Origin: Isoetes engelmannii
Lineage: Eukaryota; Streptophyta; Lycopodiopsida; Isoetales; Isoetaceae
Assembly (NCBI GenBank): GCA_011763485.2
Contig: JAANSK020047798.1
Coordinates: 1 to 28,121, forward strand
Direction of reading: 5' to 3'
Length of the DNA stretch: 28,121 bases
The position numbers and the translations under genes are program-made. Positions 1 to 9,549 of this stretch are shown here, in pieces (the first letter of the stretch is position 1; each line of letters opens with the position of its first letter). Below the pieces are notes generated by a model. That model saw only the letters and a list, made by a program, of their open reading frames with translations, did not search any database and was not told where the DNA came from.

Positions 1-357
1 CAAGCCTTGCACGTATGTGTGGCTTGGTTGGTGTGGCTAATTTGGAAGCGGCGGCGGCTGAGGATTTTTCAGGGGGTACTGCAGCCGTCGGCTTCTATCA
101 TCCCCCGTTTGAGGTACAAACTATTTCAGAGTTTCTTGGTGTTTCCTGGGCTAGCGGAGCGGAAGTTTGCCATTTGGCGAGACTTCCTTGGAATAGTGGA
201 TGATGATGGAGGTTTTGTTCAGTAGTAGTTGAGATGATATTGGAGTGGTGGGGTATCACTGCCCCTTCGGGGCAGCCTTTGTTTTCTCCTCGCTCGCTTT
301 GTATTCTTCATATTCTTTTAATTTATTGAGATAAGTTCTTCAAAAAAAAAAAAAAAA
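1..357 (+). mobile_element. LINE (non-LTR retrotransposon) 3' end, 5' part outside the window
   Basis: The first ~225 bases encode an open tail containing WLIWKRRRLRIFQG, which resembles the C-terminal end of plant LINE ORF2 proteins (the W-x-IW-x-x-R region). It is followed by a non-coding 3' UTR with a strong hairpin at 259-275, then TTATTGAGATAAGTTCTTC (323-341) running directly into a 16-base A tract. The same 19-base terminal sequence next to a homopolymer recurs in reverse orientation at 9514-9532, so this is a genuine repeat-family terminus. The target-site duplication cannot be checked because the 5' end lies left of the window. Confidence 0.75.
259..275 (+). other. Perfect 7-bp hairpin in the LINE 3' UTR
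   Basis: CTGCCCC and GGGGCAG pair perfectly around a TTC loop. It sits about 65 bases before the LINE terminal sequence. Some LINE families keep a 3' stem-loop that their reverse transcriptase recognises; a role of that kind here is inference. Confidence 0.6.
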
Positions 358-1189
358 GAATCCCATGTGCTTACTTTCTTAGCTCTCACAGGGTACCCAA
401 GTAAAATCTCTTGGCCTACCTTAAGCATTTATGTGTCGTGTCTATAACAATGCAAAAGTCTCTATCATGGCGGCCATGGAAGTAAAATATGTTGCATCTC
501 CTTCTATGTCATTTGAACCTTATTTGAGTAGAATGTGGTTCCATCTCCTTTTATGAACTTTGGATCTGGGTAGATAATCAATTTTGTCACATTTAGCTGA
601 ACAATTCTTGCTATTAACCAATATACACAACAGAAATACTGCTCAGATCACTGTTGCACTGAAAGAACATGGCATTTGCTTTTATGAAACGTAGATTATT
701 CTTGAGGACATGAGTTCCTCACGGCCATAGCCACAAACTCTAATCAGAGGCGCTTCCAAAACAAAATCAAAATGTTATATCTTCCTGTAGCTTTAGAACT
801 GATGGAGGCTAGTCTGCCCGATGCGCTATTGAATTGAGACACTAACCAGAACATAAAGTAAAAAAGGAGGTTCAAATTCTGCATGATTACAAAAATCTTA
901 TATGCAAGCACTGCTTTATCAGGCATTAAAAATTCATAGTAGATTTCGCGTTGCAAATTTGAAACTAAAGAAATGTTTGCGGTGGCCGCTGCATTAAATT
1001 TCTTATATGCTGTAAATTAATTGTCACACTAATTTATTTATATCTTCTATATTTACAATGAATTGTATCAATTGGGAACAATGTAAGACATCCTTAAACA
1101 CACGAGATTTTAGCATACATTTGTGTCTTTATGTTTTGGTGGTCTTTGGTTGCAAGTTAGATTGGATATTTTCTTAAAATTTCTATATA
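358..1189. other. AT-rich intergenic DNA, no gene seen
   Basis: No conserved reading frame, tRNA or clear repeat was recognised. The short open frame at 744-956 on the minus strand has no family resemblance and unremarkable composition. Confidence 0.5.
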
Positions 1190-1497
1190 TTCTTTAAGAT
1201 TCTTTCAATATTCTCTGAGAATGCCCTTGTTAATTCTCCAAAGTTTATTCCAAATTAGGAAAAACTATGAAATACCCTTATTTTTTGTTAAAATTGTTCC
1301 AACGCTCCTCGTTTTGGGGAGTATTTTTATGGAATGACCACAACTTTTTTGCAATGATTCAAAGGAAAATGTGTCCTTTAGATGCATTGTAGAGCAGGGA
1401 TAGGTTCAATATTGCATACATTTTATATGCAAAACGTATTTTTTCTTATGATACGACACTAATTTGAAGTATAATACGTCAAAAATATGCCAAAAAA

Positions 1498-1812
1498 ATT
1501 CGGGCGAAAAAACATTTTCGGGCACCCGAAACTTCGGGCACCCGAAGCCTTCAGTTTCGGGTGCTCGAAAAGTCTTTCGGGTGCCCGAAACAGTGTAAAC
1601 CGCGTGCGCAAAAATTTAAATTTTGGCCCACACGAATACACTGTTTCGGGCACCCGAGAAAGTTTTCACGCACCTGAAACAGTGTATTCGGGTGCTCGAA
1701 AATAAAACAAAAAAAAAAACAAATTCCAAAGGAAATTTTTGGGCACGCGAAGCCTTCAGTTTCGGGTGCGCGAAAACTTTTTCGGGTGCCCGAAAGACTC
1801 TTCGAGCACTCG
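1498..1812. repeat. Left cluster of TTCGGGYRCCCGAA palindromes
   Basis: About a dozen full or partial copies of the palindrome occur here, with variants in the central dinucleotide and one arm (for example TTCGGGTGCTCGAA and TTCGGGTGCGCGAA). A longer unit in which two palindromes flank GCCTTCAG appears at about 1530-1565 and again at about 1742-1770. Several short open frames here are by-products of the repeat. Confidence 0.85.
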
Positions 1813-2064
1813 GAAAAAATCTCTAGGCTCAATCCAGCCCTAAGGTCCTATCATATCGCGACACATGTCGCGTTTTCTTCTCCTGAGAATCGTTCGCGAT
1901 TCTTACCCGCCCTTCTGCAACTTTTACTCGTCTACAACTTTTACCCGCGATTTCGGACAGCTTTCTGTTTTTTTCACCTGATGCGCTGAATTTTATTTGA
2001 CTTTTTGTTAGTTCTGCGGCACGTGGCGTCGCTGGATTGGCCTAGGGTTTTTTTTCGTTAGGGC

Positions 2065-2151
2065 AAAGTCCCTTCAGTCTATTTTTAGGGTTGTCAAGTG
2101 CTTTGCGCGTCGGCCCACTTTCCAACCCTGAAAATAGACTGAAGGGACTTT
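2065..2151. repeat. 29-bp inverted repeat (hairpin) near the centre of the composite element
   Basis: Bases 2065-2093 and 2123-2151 are reverse complements with a single mismatch, separated by 29 bases. Pairing continues weakly for a few more bases outside. The low divergence contrasts with the outer arms, so this hairpin may be younger or under constraint. Confidence 0.85.
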
Positions 2152-2170
2152 CCCTTATACAAACTGAAGG

Positions 2171-2281
2171 CTTTGGGTGCCCGAAGTGCTGACTGGTCTT
2201 TCGCGCACCCGAAACTCAGGGTTCGCATGCGCAAAGAAAGTTTCGCGCACCCGAAACTGAAGGCGTCGGGTGCCCGAAATT
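2171..2281. repeat. Right cluster of TTCGGGYRCCCGAA palindromes
   Basis: Five copies or variants occur, two of them in the form TTCGCGCACCCGAA. Read on the minus strand, the order palindrome, GCCTTCAG, palindrome matches the left cluster, so the two clusters are inverted copies of each other. Confidence 0.8.
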
Positions 2282-2399
2282 TTTTGTTTTTCCGGCCGGC
2301 AAGAATTTTATACGTGAAATACGTATAAAACCTAAAAATACATATTTTTCAACTTTATATGTCTGGAATCTTGCATTCATACGTACAGAACCTATCGCT

Positions 2400-2595
2400 A
2401 TTGTAGAGGAGGATGAGATATTTCCATCAAAGTTAAGATCACTGGAATCGGAGTCCAAAATTTTAAGTTATGGTCTCCTAAATCCCTCCTAAATGCTTAC
2501 AAACTTTTTTGTATTAAAAGCACATAACTTGTGATTTCGGACTTGGAATTAAGTGATCTTAGGTTTGACATAAATATCTCATCCTCCTCTATAAT
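2400..2595. repeat. ~73-bp inverted repeat (hairpin)
   Basis: Bases 2400-2472 and about 2523-2595 are diverged reverse complements. Both carry GAGGAGGATGAGATATTT (or its complement) near the outer end, then AAGATCACT, then AAGTTATG near the loop. The loop is about 50 bases. The short minus-strand open frame at 2216-2458 is made of this repeat and the palindromes. Confidence 0.85.
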
Positions 2596-2792
2596 ATATA
2601 TGAAGAATACATTCTCGTTTGGATAATCGCAAAAAAGTTGCAGTCATTTTCATAAAAATACCCTAAAAACTAGGGGCGTTTGGTCAATCTTAGCAAAACA
2701 TAAGGGTATTCCACAATTTTTCCCTTCAAAATTTCTCAAGAATCTTAAAGATTCTCCTAGATTCTCTCAAGATTCTTGAGCTTCTTCCAATT

Positions 2793-2848
2793 CTAGCAGA
2801 CATAGCCTAGCAGACATAACCTAGCCATACAAACCTAGCAGACATAAC
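2793..2848 (+). repeat. Four tandem 14-bp units just upstream of the TATA box
   Basis: The units are CTAGCAGACATAGC (2793-2806), CTAGCAGACATAAC (2807-2820), a degenerate CTAGCCATACAAAC (2821-2834) and CTAGCAGACATAAC (2835-2848). The array ends two bases before the TATA-like box of the sulfate transporter gene, so its copy number could affect promoter spacing (inference). Confidence 0.9.
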
Positions 2849-2948
2849 TCTATTTAAACACTAGAGAGAGATATAATCCCCAAGACAGCCTGTTCTGGCG
2901 CCTAAAGTCCGGCCGGAGCTCAATGTTTTCAATGTCCCGTTTGTTAAG
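2849..2948 (+). promoter_or_regulatory. Probable core promoter and 5'-UTR exon of the sulfate transporter gene
   Basis: TATTTAAA at 2851-2858 is a plausible TATA box, putting transcription start near 2880-2890. The following bases run to a consensus donor AAG|GTAAGT at 2948/2949, giving a short untranslated first exon. No transcript evidence is available. Confidence 0.5.
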
Positions 2949-3419
2949 GTAAGTAAACAACTTGTTTCCTGAACTCTTGGCATTTGTTGCTTGTTCCGTC
3001 TATTTTGCCTTGCCTTTTGAAGCTTTGATCTGATTTGATTTCGTTTCTGGCGTTCCCTTCTCCCAGACTCGTTTCTTTTTAGCTCTGTTTGATTTCATTG
3101 ATCTGGCTTACAGATTGCTTCTGCACCTTTTAAAGGCCCGCAATCTTCATATATGTATTCTTATATATCCACCATCCAGAATTTCATTTCCCATATTGTA
3201 CGCGTGAAATATGCGTCCCTGGCAGCTGATTTTGTACCGAATTGATGTTCTTGAATTGTAGAGCTGTTTTAAATCATTGGTTTAATCTGTAAGTTTACTT
3301 CAATGCGAGCTGTTCCTTTGGTATTTATGAACATTGTGTGATCGTGTTACAGATTCGAAAGATTTGTAATCTGGGATGTATTTATTGGTATTTTGGATAA
3401 AAATCTGTTTCTTTCGCAG
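2949..3419 (+). other. Intron in the 5' UTR of the sulfate transporter gene
   Basis: A consensus donor (GTAAGT at 2949) pairs with a T-rich acceptor ending TTTCGCAG at 3419, two bases before the start codon. The 471-base intron is T-rich. Leader introns next to the start codon are common in plant genes and often enhance expression. The assignment rests on splice consensus only. Confidence 0.6.
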
Positions 3420-3421
3420 CC

Positions 3422-6400
3422 ATGGCTTCAAACGACGTGCGAACAAATTCTGTGTACGCGGACGTCCAAAATGCAACAGAAACTACGACAGAGAAAGAAG
3501 GGTCACCACGCAGAGTAGGCCTTCCACTACAGAAACCACTTGCTCGGGATATTGGGCACGCTATCAAGGAAACGTTTTTCCCAGGAGATCATCTGAAGCA
3601 CTTCAAGGATGAGCCAGTAAAAAGGAAATTCGAATTGGCCATCAAATATTTGTTTCCCGTTGTTGATTGGGCTAGCAAATATAACCTCATTTTTTTCCGG
3701 CGGGATATCATCGCTGGTTTGACCATAGCCAGTCTCTGCGTTCCGCAGGTCAGTGGAAGCTCTCCATACGCAACCTATCCAATGATGTTTTGACTTTTTA
3801 TCAAATCCCATAGCTTATGTCCTATTAGTTTTGGCCGAACTTTAGGGAATCAAATCAGCTTTAAGATTTTCAATTTTATTGGCACTGTTACAACCTCATG
3901 ACTCGCATTTCTTTTGGAATTTCCCGAGGACTCGTATTTTTACTGTGTTGGATAAACCCCATAGAACTTCTTCATCATTATCTAACACCATGAGTAAGTA
4001 GCCATCTTCTTTATGCCTGTTTGCCTTTTCCGATTATATCAGGACCTCTGCCACAAATGTACCCCAAAAGAAAACATTCCCTTAATTTAATTATCTAGAA
4101 GAGAATCACCTAGAGATAGGAGTAACTGGCTTGAATTTGTTTGTCGGGAAGAATGAGTCTGTATGGACCTCACCTGGTGGCAGGTGTGGGCTATGGAGTA
4201 TTAACATAAAATCAAAAATTTCTGCAGGATATTGGTTATGCGAAACTTGCACACCTCCAGCCACAATATGGCTTATGTAAGTTGAAGTTAGAGACACGAT
4301 GCTAAAAGTATGCCTTCTGTACAATTTATGGCACTTGTGTTGATTGCACAACATTTACACCACAAAAACACAAATTTGGCTGTGTGATTGAGATAATTGG
4401 CTATTTTTTGCTGTAGTTTACTATTGCAACATGGGATTTTTTGCATTATTGCCATCAAACGGCTGCTAGTATAGCAACAGAGAGTTTGTGGCGTGCTGCT
4501 TTATTATGCGTTATGGCACCTTCTATAGACTTGTAAGGCTAACTTACAAAGCCACATAGTTAAATACAGGAAAGCAAACACTTGTTTCACTTATTTGCTT
4601 TGGTTAAGGTTCAATGTACTGTGGCAAATGGGGGCCTTTTTCAGTAGATGTTCTTATAATTAAATTTGTTCTGCAGACACAAGTTTTGTTCCCCCACTCT
4701 TGTATGCTCTTTTGGGGAGCTCGAAACATGTTGCTATTGGACCAGTTGCAGTAGTTTCGATCTTGCTGGGGACACTTCTTGAAAAGGAAGTGGACCACAA
4801 AAAGCAACCTGAATTGTACCTAAGGCTAGCACTGACTTCAACATTTTTTGCGGGCATTTTTCAGGCAGGCCTTGGCTTTCTGAGGTTAGGATCAACCTAA
4901 ATGTAGCATTTTTCTATAACCACTTCACTTACCATGTAGCATGTCTTAACAGGCTTGGGTTTCTAATTGACTTTTTGTCCCATGCTGCCATTCTTGGTTT
5001 CATGGCTGGGGCTGCAATTACAATTGCCTTGCAGCAGCTCAATGGTTTCATGGGAATGCATACCTTCACTACTAAAACAGATATAGTTGCAATCATGAAA
5101 TCTGTCTGGACAAGAATAGATGAGGTTATTAGAAGTTTTACTTCTTTACTTTTTTTCATGATAGTAAGCAGTATAGGTGCTGATCTATCCTCTTTGTTTC
5201 AGTGGAATTGGCAGACAATCGTGATCGGAGCCTTCTTTCTATCATTTTTGCTTATCACGAAGTTCATTGTTAGTTCTTCCTCCCGCAACCTTGACAGTTC
5301 ACTTCCCATAGTTGTATTTTTGCTTTCTGGGTAGGTTATTATCTCATTAATTATTTCTACAGAGCAAGAAAAAGAAACAGCTCTTTTGGGTATCAGCTAT
5401 AGCTCCATTTCTATCGGTCATCCTAGCAACAGTGTTTGTCAAGTTTTCAGGAGCAAACAAACATGGAGTGCAAATTGTGAGTTGGCCTTTGTTTTAGAAA
5501 GTTTCTTCCATTACTATTGCTCTTTTATCGAACTTTTTGGATTTAGCTTTATTCTCTTGTTTGAATGCAGGTCAATCACATAAAGAAGGGCATAAATCCG
5601 GGGTCTGTGCAGTTACTCCTGCTTTCTCATGATTATGTTGCAAAGGCTGCAAGAATTGGTGTAGTTACTGGATTGATTGGGTTTACTGTAAGTAACTCTT
5701 CCATCATCTACACTGGTTTGTATTATCACTGGTCATATTGCTTATCATTTTATCTCTAGGTTAAAATATTTGCTTGGCTTGCAAATAATTAAACTTGATA
5801 TTAATAGTCATTGTTACCCTAAACATGAGACATACAATAAGCTACATGAACACCCGGCGCAATTTAAGACAACCTAAGGATGCAGTCTTCCTTACTTTGA
5901 GCTTGAAACAGAAAGAGGTGACATAGACAGAAAATAACAATGCTTCTAAGCAATTTAAGAGGCTCCCAGCAGATGTCAAATAGGAATTATGCTAAGCGTG
6001 CTTTTGTTGGCGTCAAAATTGTATTTTAGAGCAACTTCAGTCCAAACATGAGGGAATTACATAAAATTAAACCTAGAGTACAGTTATCATTCAAAATTCT
6101 AATCAGTCCATGCACAAAGGGAAGTAAGGCCAAAAAATGTATAAAATTTGGCTTAAGATGGTGCGTTCATTAACTGCTATTGATTGTTTGTTCTTAATTG
6201 CTGATGTATTTCTTTCAGGAATCAAGAAGCAAACTATTTATTGATTCCTCAAATTTGATGTACATTTCAGGAAGCAATTTCCATAGAAAGAACCTTCGCA
6301 GCACTAAAGGATTACCATATTGATGGAAATAAAGAACTGGTTGCATTTGGAATCATGAATGTTGTGGGTTCGTGCACTTCATGTTACGTTGCAACTGGTG

Positions 6401-7936
6401 TGCGCGTTTGTTTGCTCTGATAAAAGGTTTGGTCAAGTTGTCATTGGGTTTAAGTTTTTAACTTGTTACATGTTATTACAGGCTCCTTCTCAAGGTCGGC
6501 TGTGAATTACAATGCAGGATGTGAAACAGCTCTCTCTAACATCATTATGTCTCTAATTGTCATGTTGACACTGCTGGTCCTGACACCGCTTTTTCATTAT
6601 ACACCCAATTGTATCCTAGCAGCCATTGTCATATCGGCTGTATTAAACTTGATCGATGTTCCTGCCATATTTTCATTATGGAAAGTTGACAAGACTGACT
6701 TCTTGGCATGCATTGGCGCCTTCTTTGGTGTGATGTTCATTTCTGTCGAATATGGCCTTTTAATTGCTGTACGGAGCCTTTGTCTTTTTCTTTATTAAGC
6801 TTTGTTTAAGTGAACATCCTATGACAGTTGTGTCTAATTCACATGTAATGCAGGTTGGCATCTCACTTGTGAAACTGCTTTTCTATATTGCAAGACCCCG
6901 TACAGTTCTTCTGGGAAATATCCCTGGCACTAATATTTATCGTAATGTTGAGCAGTATTCAGATGCAACAAGGATGGCAGGAATATTGATCATCCGTGTT
7001 GATACCTATATTTATTTTTGTAATGCTAATTATATTCGTGAAAGGTTTGTTCGAGATTTATGATGTCCTTTCTAAGCATTTCTTATGTGAATCATGATCT
7101 TCTGCATGAAGCTTTTATCTAAGTAATTTGTTGGTACTTCCAGGATTTTACTGTGGGCTGATAATGAAGAAAACCTACTGGCATTGAAAGGAATGCACTT
7201 ACAGTGCCTTATTCTTGAAATGTCACGTAAGTATTTCTCAACAGTTTAGTGTTTTTGCAGAATTGATAAACAATGATGACTAGCTATGCATGAGAAACTA
7301 AAACCTGCTAGATCTAGATTTCTCTAAGCTAATATGAGTAGAAATTTGGAGAGCTAATTCTTGACATCAAGATCTATCCTACTCCTAATAGAAAAGCTAA
7401 TCAATCTTGCCATTGACTTCCAATGCTTGTGTCTTAATCTATGCGTTCACCCTCCCTTGGATAAAGTTCAGCTGTTATCTGCCATCCAACCCCCACACTG
7501 AAATGAACCATGTCTTGTTTTGAAATTCTATGTGACCACGGAATGGGGGATGATCCAATGGTTGCTGCTAGGGTTGTGCATAATGAAAAATAGCTGGCGA
7601 ATTTAACATGTAGCAATTTTCAGGTTCTCATGTTGGCATTAAAATGTGTTTGCAGCCGTTATGGATATTGATACCACGGGCATCCATGCTTTGCAGGAGC
7701 TTCACAGCGCAGTTAGTAAAAGAGGCATACAGGTTAGCTATTAGCTTTGCCTTGAGGTACGTTATAATGGGCTTGTCCTCGAACTAATAATTGATCTGCA
7801 GTTTGCATTGGCAAATCCTGGAGCGGTGGTATTGGAGAAGCTTAATCAGGTCAAGTTTATTCAAAAAATAGGCCAAGAATTTTTGTTTGTAACAGTTGGA
7901 GAATGCTACAAGTTATTTAACAAGAATAAATGCTAA
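3422..7936 (+). CDS. Sulfate/proton symporter, plant group 1/2-like SULTR (SLC26/SulP family), 13 coding exons
   Basis: Moves sulfate with protons across a membrane; close relatives act at the plasma membrane. Coding exons: 3422-3748, 4228-4276, 4677-4884, 4953-5124, 5203-5268, 5363-5476, 5571-5687, 6271-6397, 6482-6768, 6854-7044, 7144-7226, 7656-7732, 7802-7936. All junctions are GT-AG and keep phase, giving 650 aa with no internal stop. The start has a strong context (GCCATGG). Residues ~60-490 form the hydrophobic transporter core, with SLCVPQ|DIGYAKLA across exons 1/2, YTSFVPPLLYALLGSSKH, AIGPVAVVS and GSFSRSAVNYNAGC. The SLCVPQDIGYAKLA form fits groups 1/2 better than group 3. Residues ~520-645 form a STAS domain with EMS..MDIDTTGIHAL around the usual Ser/Thr switch site. 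Group assignment is by eye, so substrate affinity and tissue are not inferable. Confidence 0.92.
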
Positions 7937-8193
7937 ATATCAGGGGCAACCAGTTTGTCTCGTTCAACAGTTAGTTGAACAAGCACAAGCTGGTTTATAC
8001 CTCATTGTTTCCGAGAATCTTGGGACAGAAAAGGGGATAATATGAACTATAAAGGCCAAATGTGAATATTACAGTTAGGGCCACTCTTGCTTTCCCGTCC
8101 TTTTTTGCACATTTACTTCTGGCTAAGTTATGCTCTAACATTCTGCCTAATCTACGTCTGACACTGCAGAATTTAAGCCTATTTTCAATGGTT
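7937..8193 (+). other. 3' flank of the sulfate transporter gene
   Basis: Presumed 3' UTR and downstream DNA. No conserved frame follows the TAA at 7934-7936. No confident polyadenylation site could be chosen. Confidence 0.4.
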
Positions 8194-8424
8194 CTTGGGA
8201 CAAGTCTGTAAATGACACATTTATATTGCATCTTAGATAAGAAAAGCCTCCCAAAAGTTGCAAATAATTTGATACAAAATATGGAATGATCGAACCTCCC
8301 TTGCAAATAATTTGATACAAAATATGGAATAATCGTGGAGAATCCACAACGAAATGTATTAGTCCTTGGGACAAGTCTTCGAATGACACATTTACAACAT
8401 GCACCTTAGATAAGAAAAATAACT
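8194..8424 (+). repeat. Two interleaved direct duplications
   Basis: A 35-base unit beginning TTGCAAATAATTTG occurs at 8258-8292 and 8301-8335 with one difference. Around it, CTTGGGACAAGTCT followed by AATGACACATTTA and TTAGATAAGAAAA occurs near 8194-8244 and 8365-8418. The pattern suggests a duplication followed by a second, smaller one. Confidence 0.8.
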
Positions 8425-8500
8425 TCTTAAAACTCAAACAAAGTTGCAAATAAAGGGATAAAATGGAAACATTTTCTAAGCTATTAAGCCACGGGTTTTC

Positions 8501-8560
8501 CCCCAAAAATCCTTAGGGCGAGTTTTTTTCCCCCAAAAATCCTTAGGGCGAGTTTTTTTC
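8501..8560 (+). repeat. Perfect 30-bp tandem duplication
   Basis: 8501-8530 and 8531-8560 are identical (unit begins CCCCAAAAATCC). It is immediately followed by the 67-bp duplication. Confidence 0.95.
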
Positions 8561-8600
8561 TCTTGAACTGTAATGCGCTTACTGTTTCTCTTTGTATAGG

Positions 8601-8734
8601 TCCCATATGCCAATTGGCCTCCGTGGACGAAAAAAACTTTATTCTATTCTATTCTAATAATTTTAGATCCCATATGCCAATTGGCCTCCGTGGACGAAAA
8701 AAACTTTATTCTATTCTATTCTAATAATTTTAGA
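8601..8734 (+). repeat. 67-bp tandem duplication with TTCTA-rich tail
   Basis: 8601-8667 and 8668-8734 are identical. Each unit starts TCCCATATGCC and ends in a run of (ATTCT)n followed by AATAATTTTAGA. The short tandem tail after an A run resembles the 3' end of a retroelement that ends in a simple repeat rather than poly(A). That reading is tentative. Confidence 0.9.
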
Positions 8735-8884
8735 ACTACCAAATTTGGAGTTTCAAAACACTGCTTCACCTACACATAGCTTGTTGAATTCTATCACGAA
8801 CCTATGTAGGTTGTGACAGATTTGTATTGTCGAGGCACATCTTTTGGTATAGGCTATGTCACGTTTTCACGAACCGTTATTTTC

Positions 8885-9182
8885 TATTTTTGCACAAAAA
8901 TGGATTGCTGTCAAGCCTCTAAAAACCAAGCTCATTCTCTTAGAATGGCCCTTTCAAAGTATGTCTTAGGTTCCTTTTCATTTCTAGGATAATACGACAT
9001 TTCTCCCATTGGAGTCAAGTAAAATGTACCTTTATTTTATATTTTTGCACAAAAATGGACCCCTAGAAAGTTGTAATAGAAGCTCATTCTCTTAGGTTTG
9101 CCCTTTCAAAGTATGTCTTCAGATCCTTTTCATTTCTAGGATTTGACGACATTTCTCCCTTTGGAGTCATCAAATGAAATGC
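8885..9182 (+). repeat. ~150-bp diverged tandem duplication
   Basis: TGCACAAAAATGGA, AGCTCATTCTCTTAG, CCCTTTCAAAGTATGTCTT, CCTTTTCATTTCTAGGAT and ACATTTCTCCC..TGGAGTCA occur in the same order in 8885-9030 and about 9040-9182. No coding potential is seen in either copy. Confidence 0.85.
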
Positions 9183-9482
9183 CCCACCTTTTACTGTTGC
9201 CTTGTCAAAGAGGAATGGGCCTTCCCTTGGGGTTTGATATTTGGACAAATGCTTCCATATGCTCCCGCATAATACCAATCATTCTTCAATAAATGTAAAC
9301 ATAACTTGTCTCTGAAAAGCTTAATTTTTTGTCTTTATTAAAGGACGTCATTTTATTTATCATCACATCATGAGTGATGAGTACATTCTACATCACTTTA
9401 TTCTACATATCACATAGAGGTCAATTCATTACCTAGACGCGAGGTGTTTTTCTTTTTGTTTATGAGGTGGGCATTAAAGCTT
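9183..9482. other. AT-rich intergenic DNA, no gene seen
   Basis: Nothing recognisable apart from short AT-rich stretches and a CATCACATCATGAGTGATGAG imperfect palindrome near 9360. Confidence 0.4.
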
Positions 9483-9549
9483 TTTAGTTGTTACTTCTTT
9501 TTTTTTTTTTTTTGAAGAACTTATCTCAATAATTTAGTTGTTACTTCTT
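9483..9549 (-). mobile_element. 33-bp extremely 5'-truncated LINE insertion with 17-bp target-site duplication
   Basis: TTTAGTTGTTACTTCTT at 9483-9499 is repeated exactly at 9533-9549. Between the copies lie a T tract and GAAGAACTTATCTCAATAA (9514-9532), the exact reverse complement of the last 19 bases of the LINE at 323-341 with its poly(A). This is a textbook target-primed reverse-transcription product truncated to its last ~20 bases. Confidence 0.92.

Larger units (their letters stand above)
1190..2790. mobile_element. Composite inverted-repeat (foldback/MITE-like) element, ~1.6 kb
   Basis: The stretch at about 1192-1380 is the diverged reverse complement of about 2602-2780. Both arms contain ATACCCTTAT (or its complement), TATTTTTATG and ACTTTTTTGC in the same order, with scattered substitutions. 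Inside these outer arms are two clusters of the palindrome TTCGGGYRCCCGAA (1498-1812 and 2171-2281), again in mirrored orientation. Two further inverted repeats lie within the element (2065-2151 and 2400-2595). No transposase is encoded. The layout fits a non-autonomous foldback DNA transposon or nested MITEs. The exact termini and target-site duplication were not found, so the outer limits are approximate to tens of bases. Confidence 0.65.

Noticed and set aside
1487-1832. Overlapping open frames on both strands
   Set aside because: They are translations of the CCCGAA palindromes (repeating RAPE/GCPK/HPK-like words), not genes.
1498-2281. CRISPR-like array of CCCGAA repeats
   Set aside because: Repeat spacing is irregular, units are short palindromes in both orientations, and the setting is a plant nuclear genome.
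2473-2477. GTCTC as a sulfur-responsive element upstream of SULTR
   Set aside because: A single 5-mer inside a repeat arm, expected by chance; no cluster of such sites near the promoter.
7850-7855. Splice donor after CAG (GTCAAG) in the last SULTR exon
   Set aside because: Reading straight through gives the expected family C-terminus (KFIQKIGQEFLFVTVGE) and a stop at 7934, so no intron is needed.
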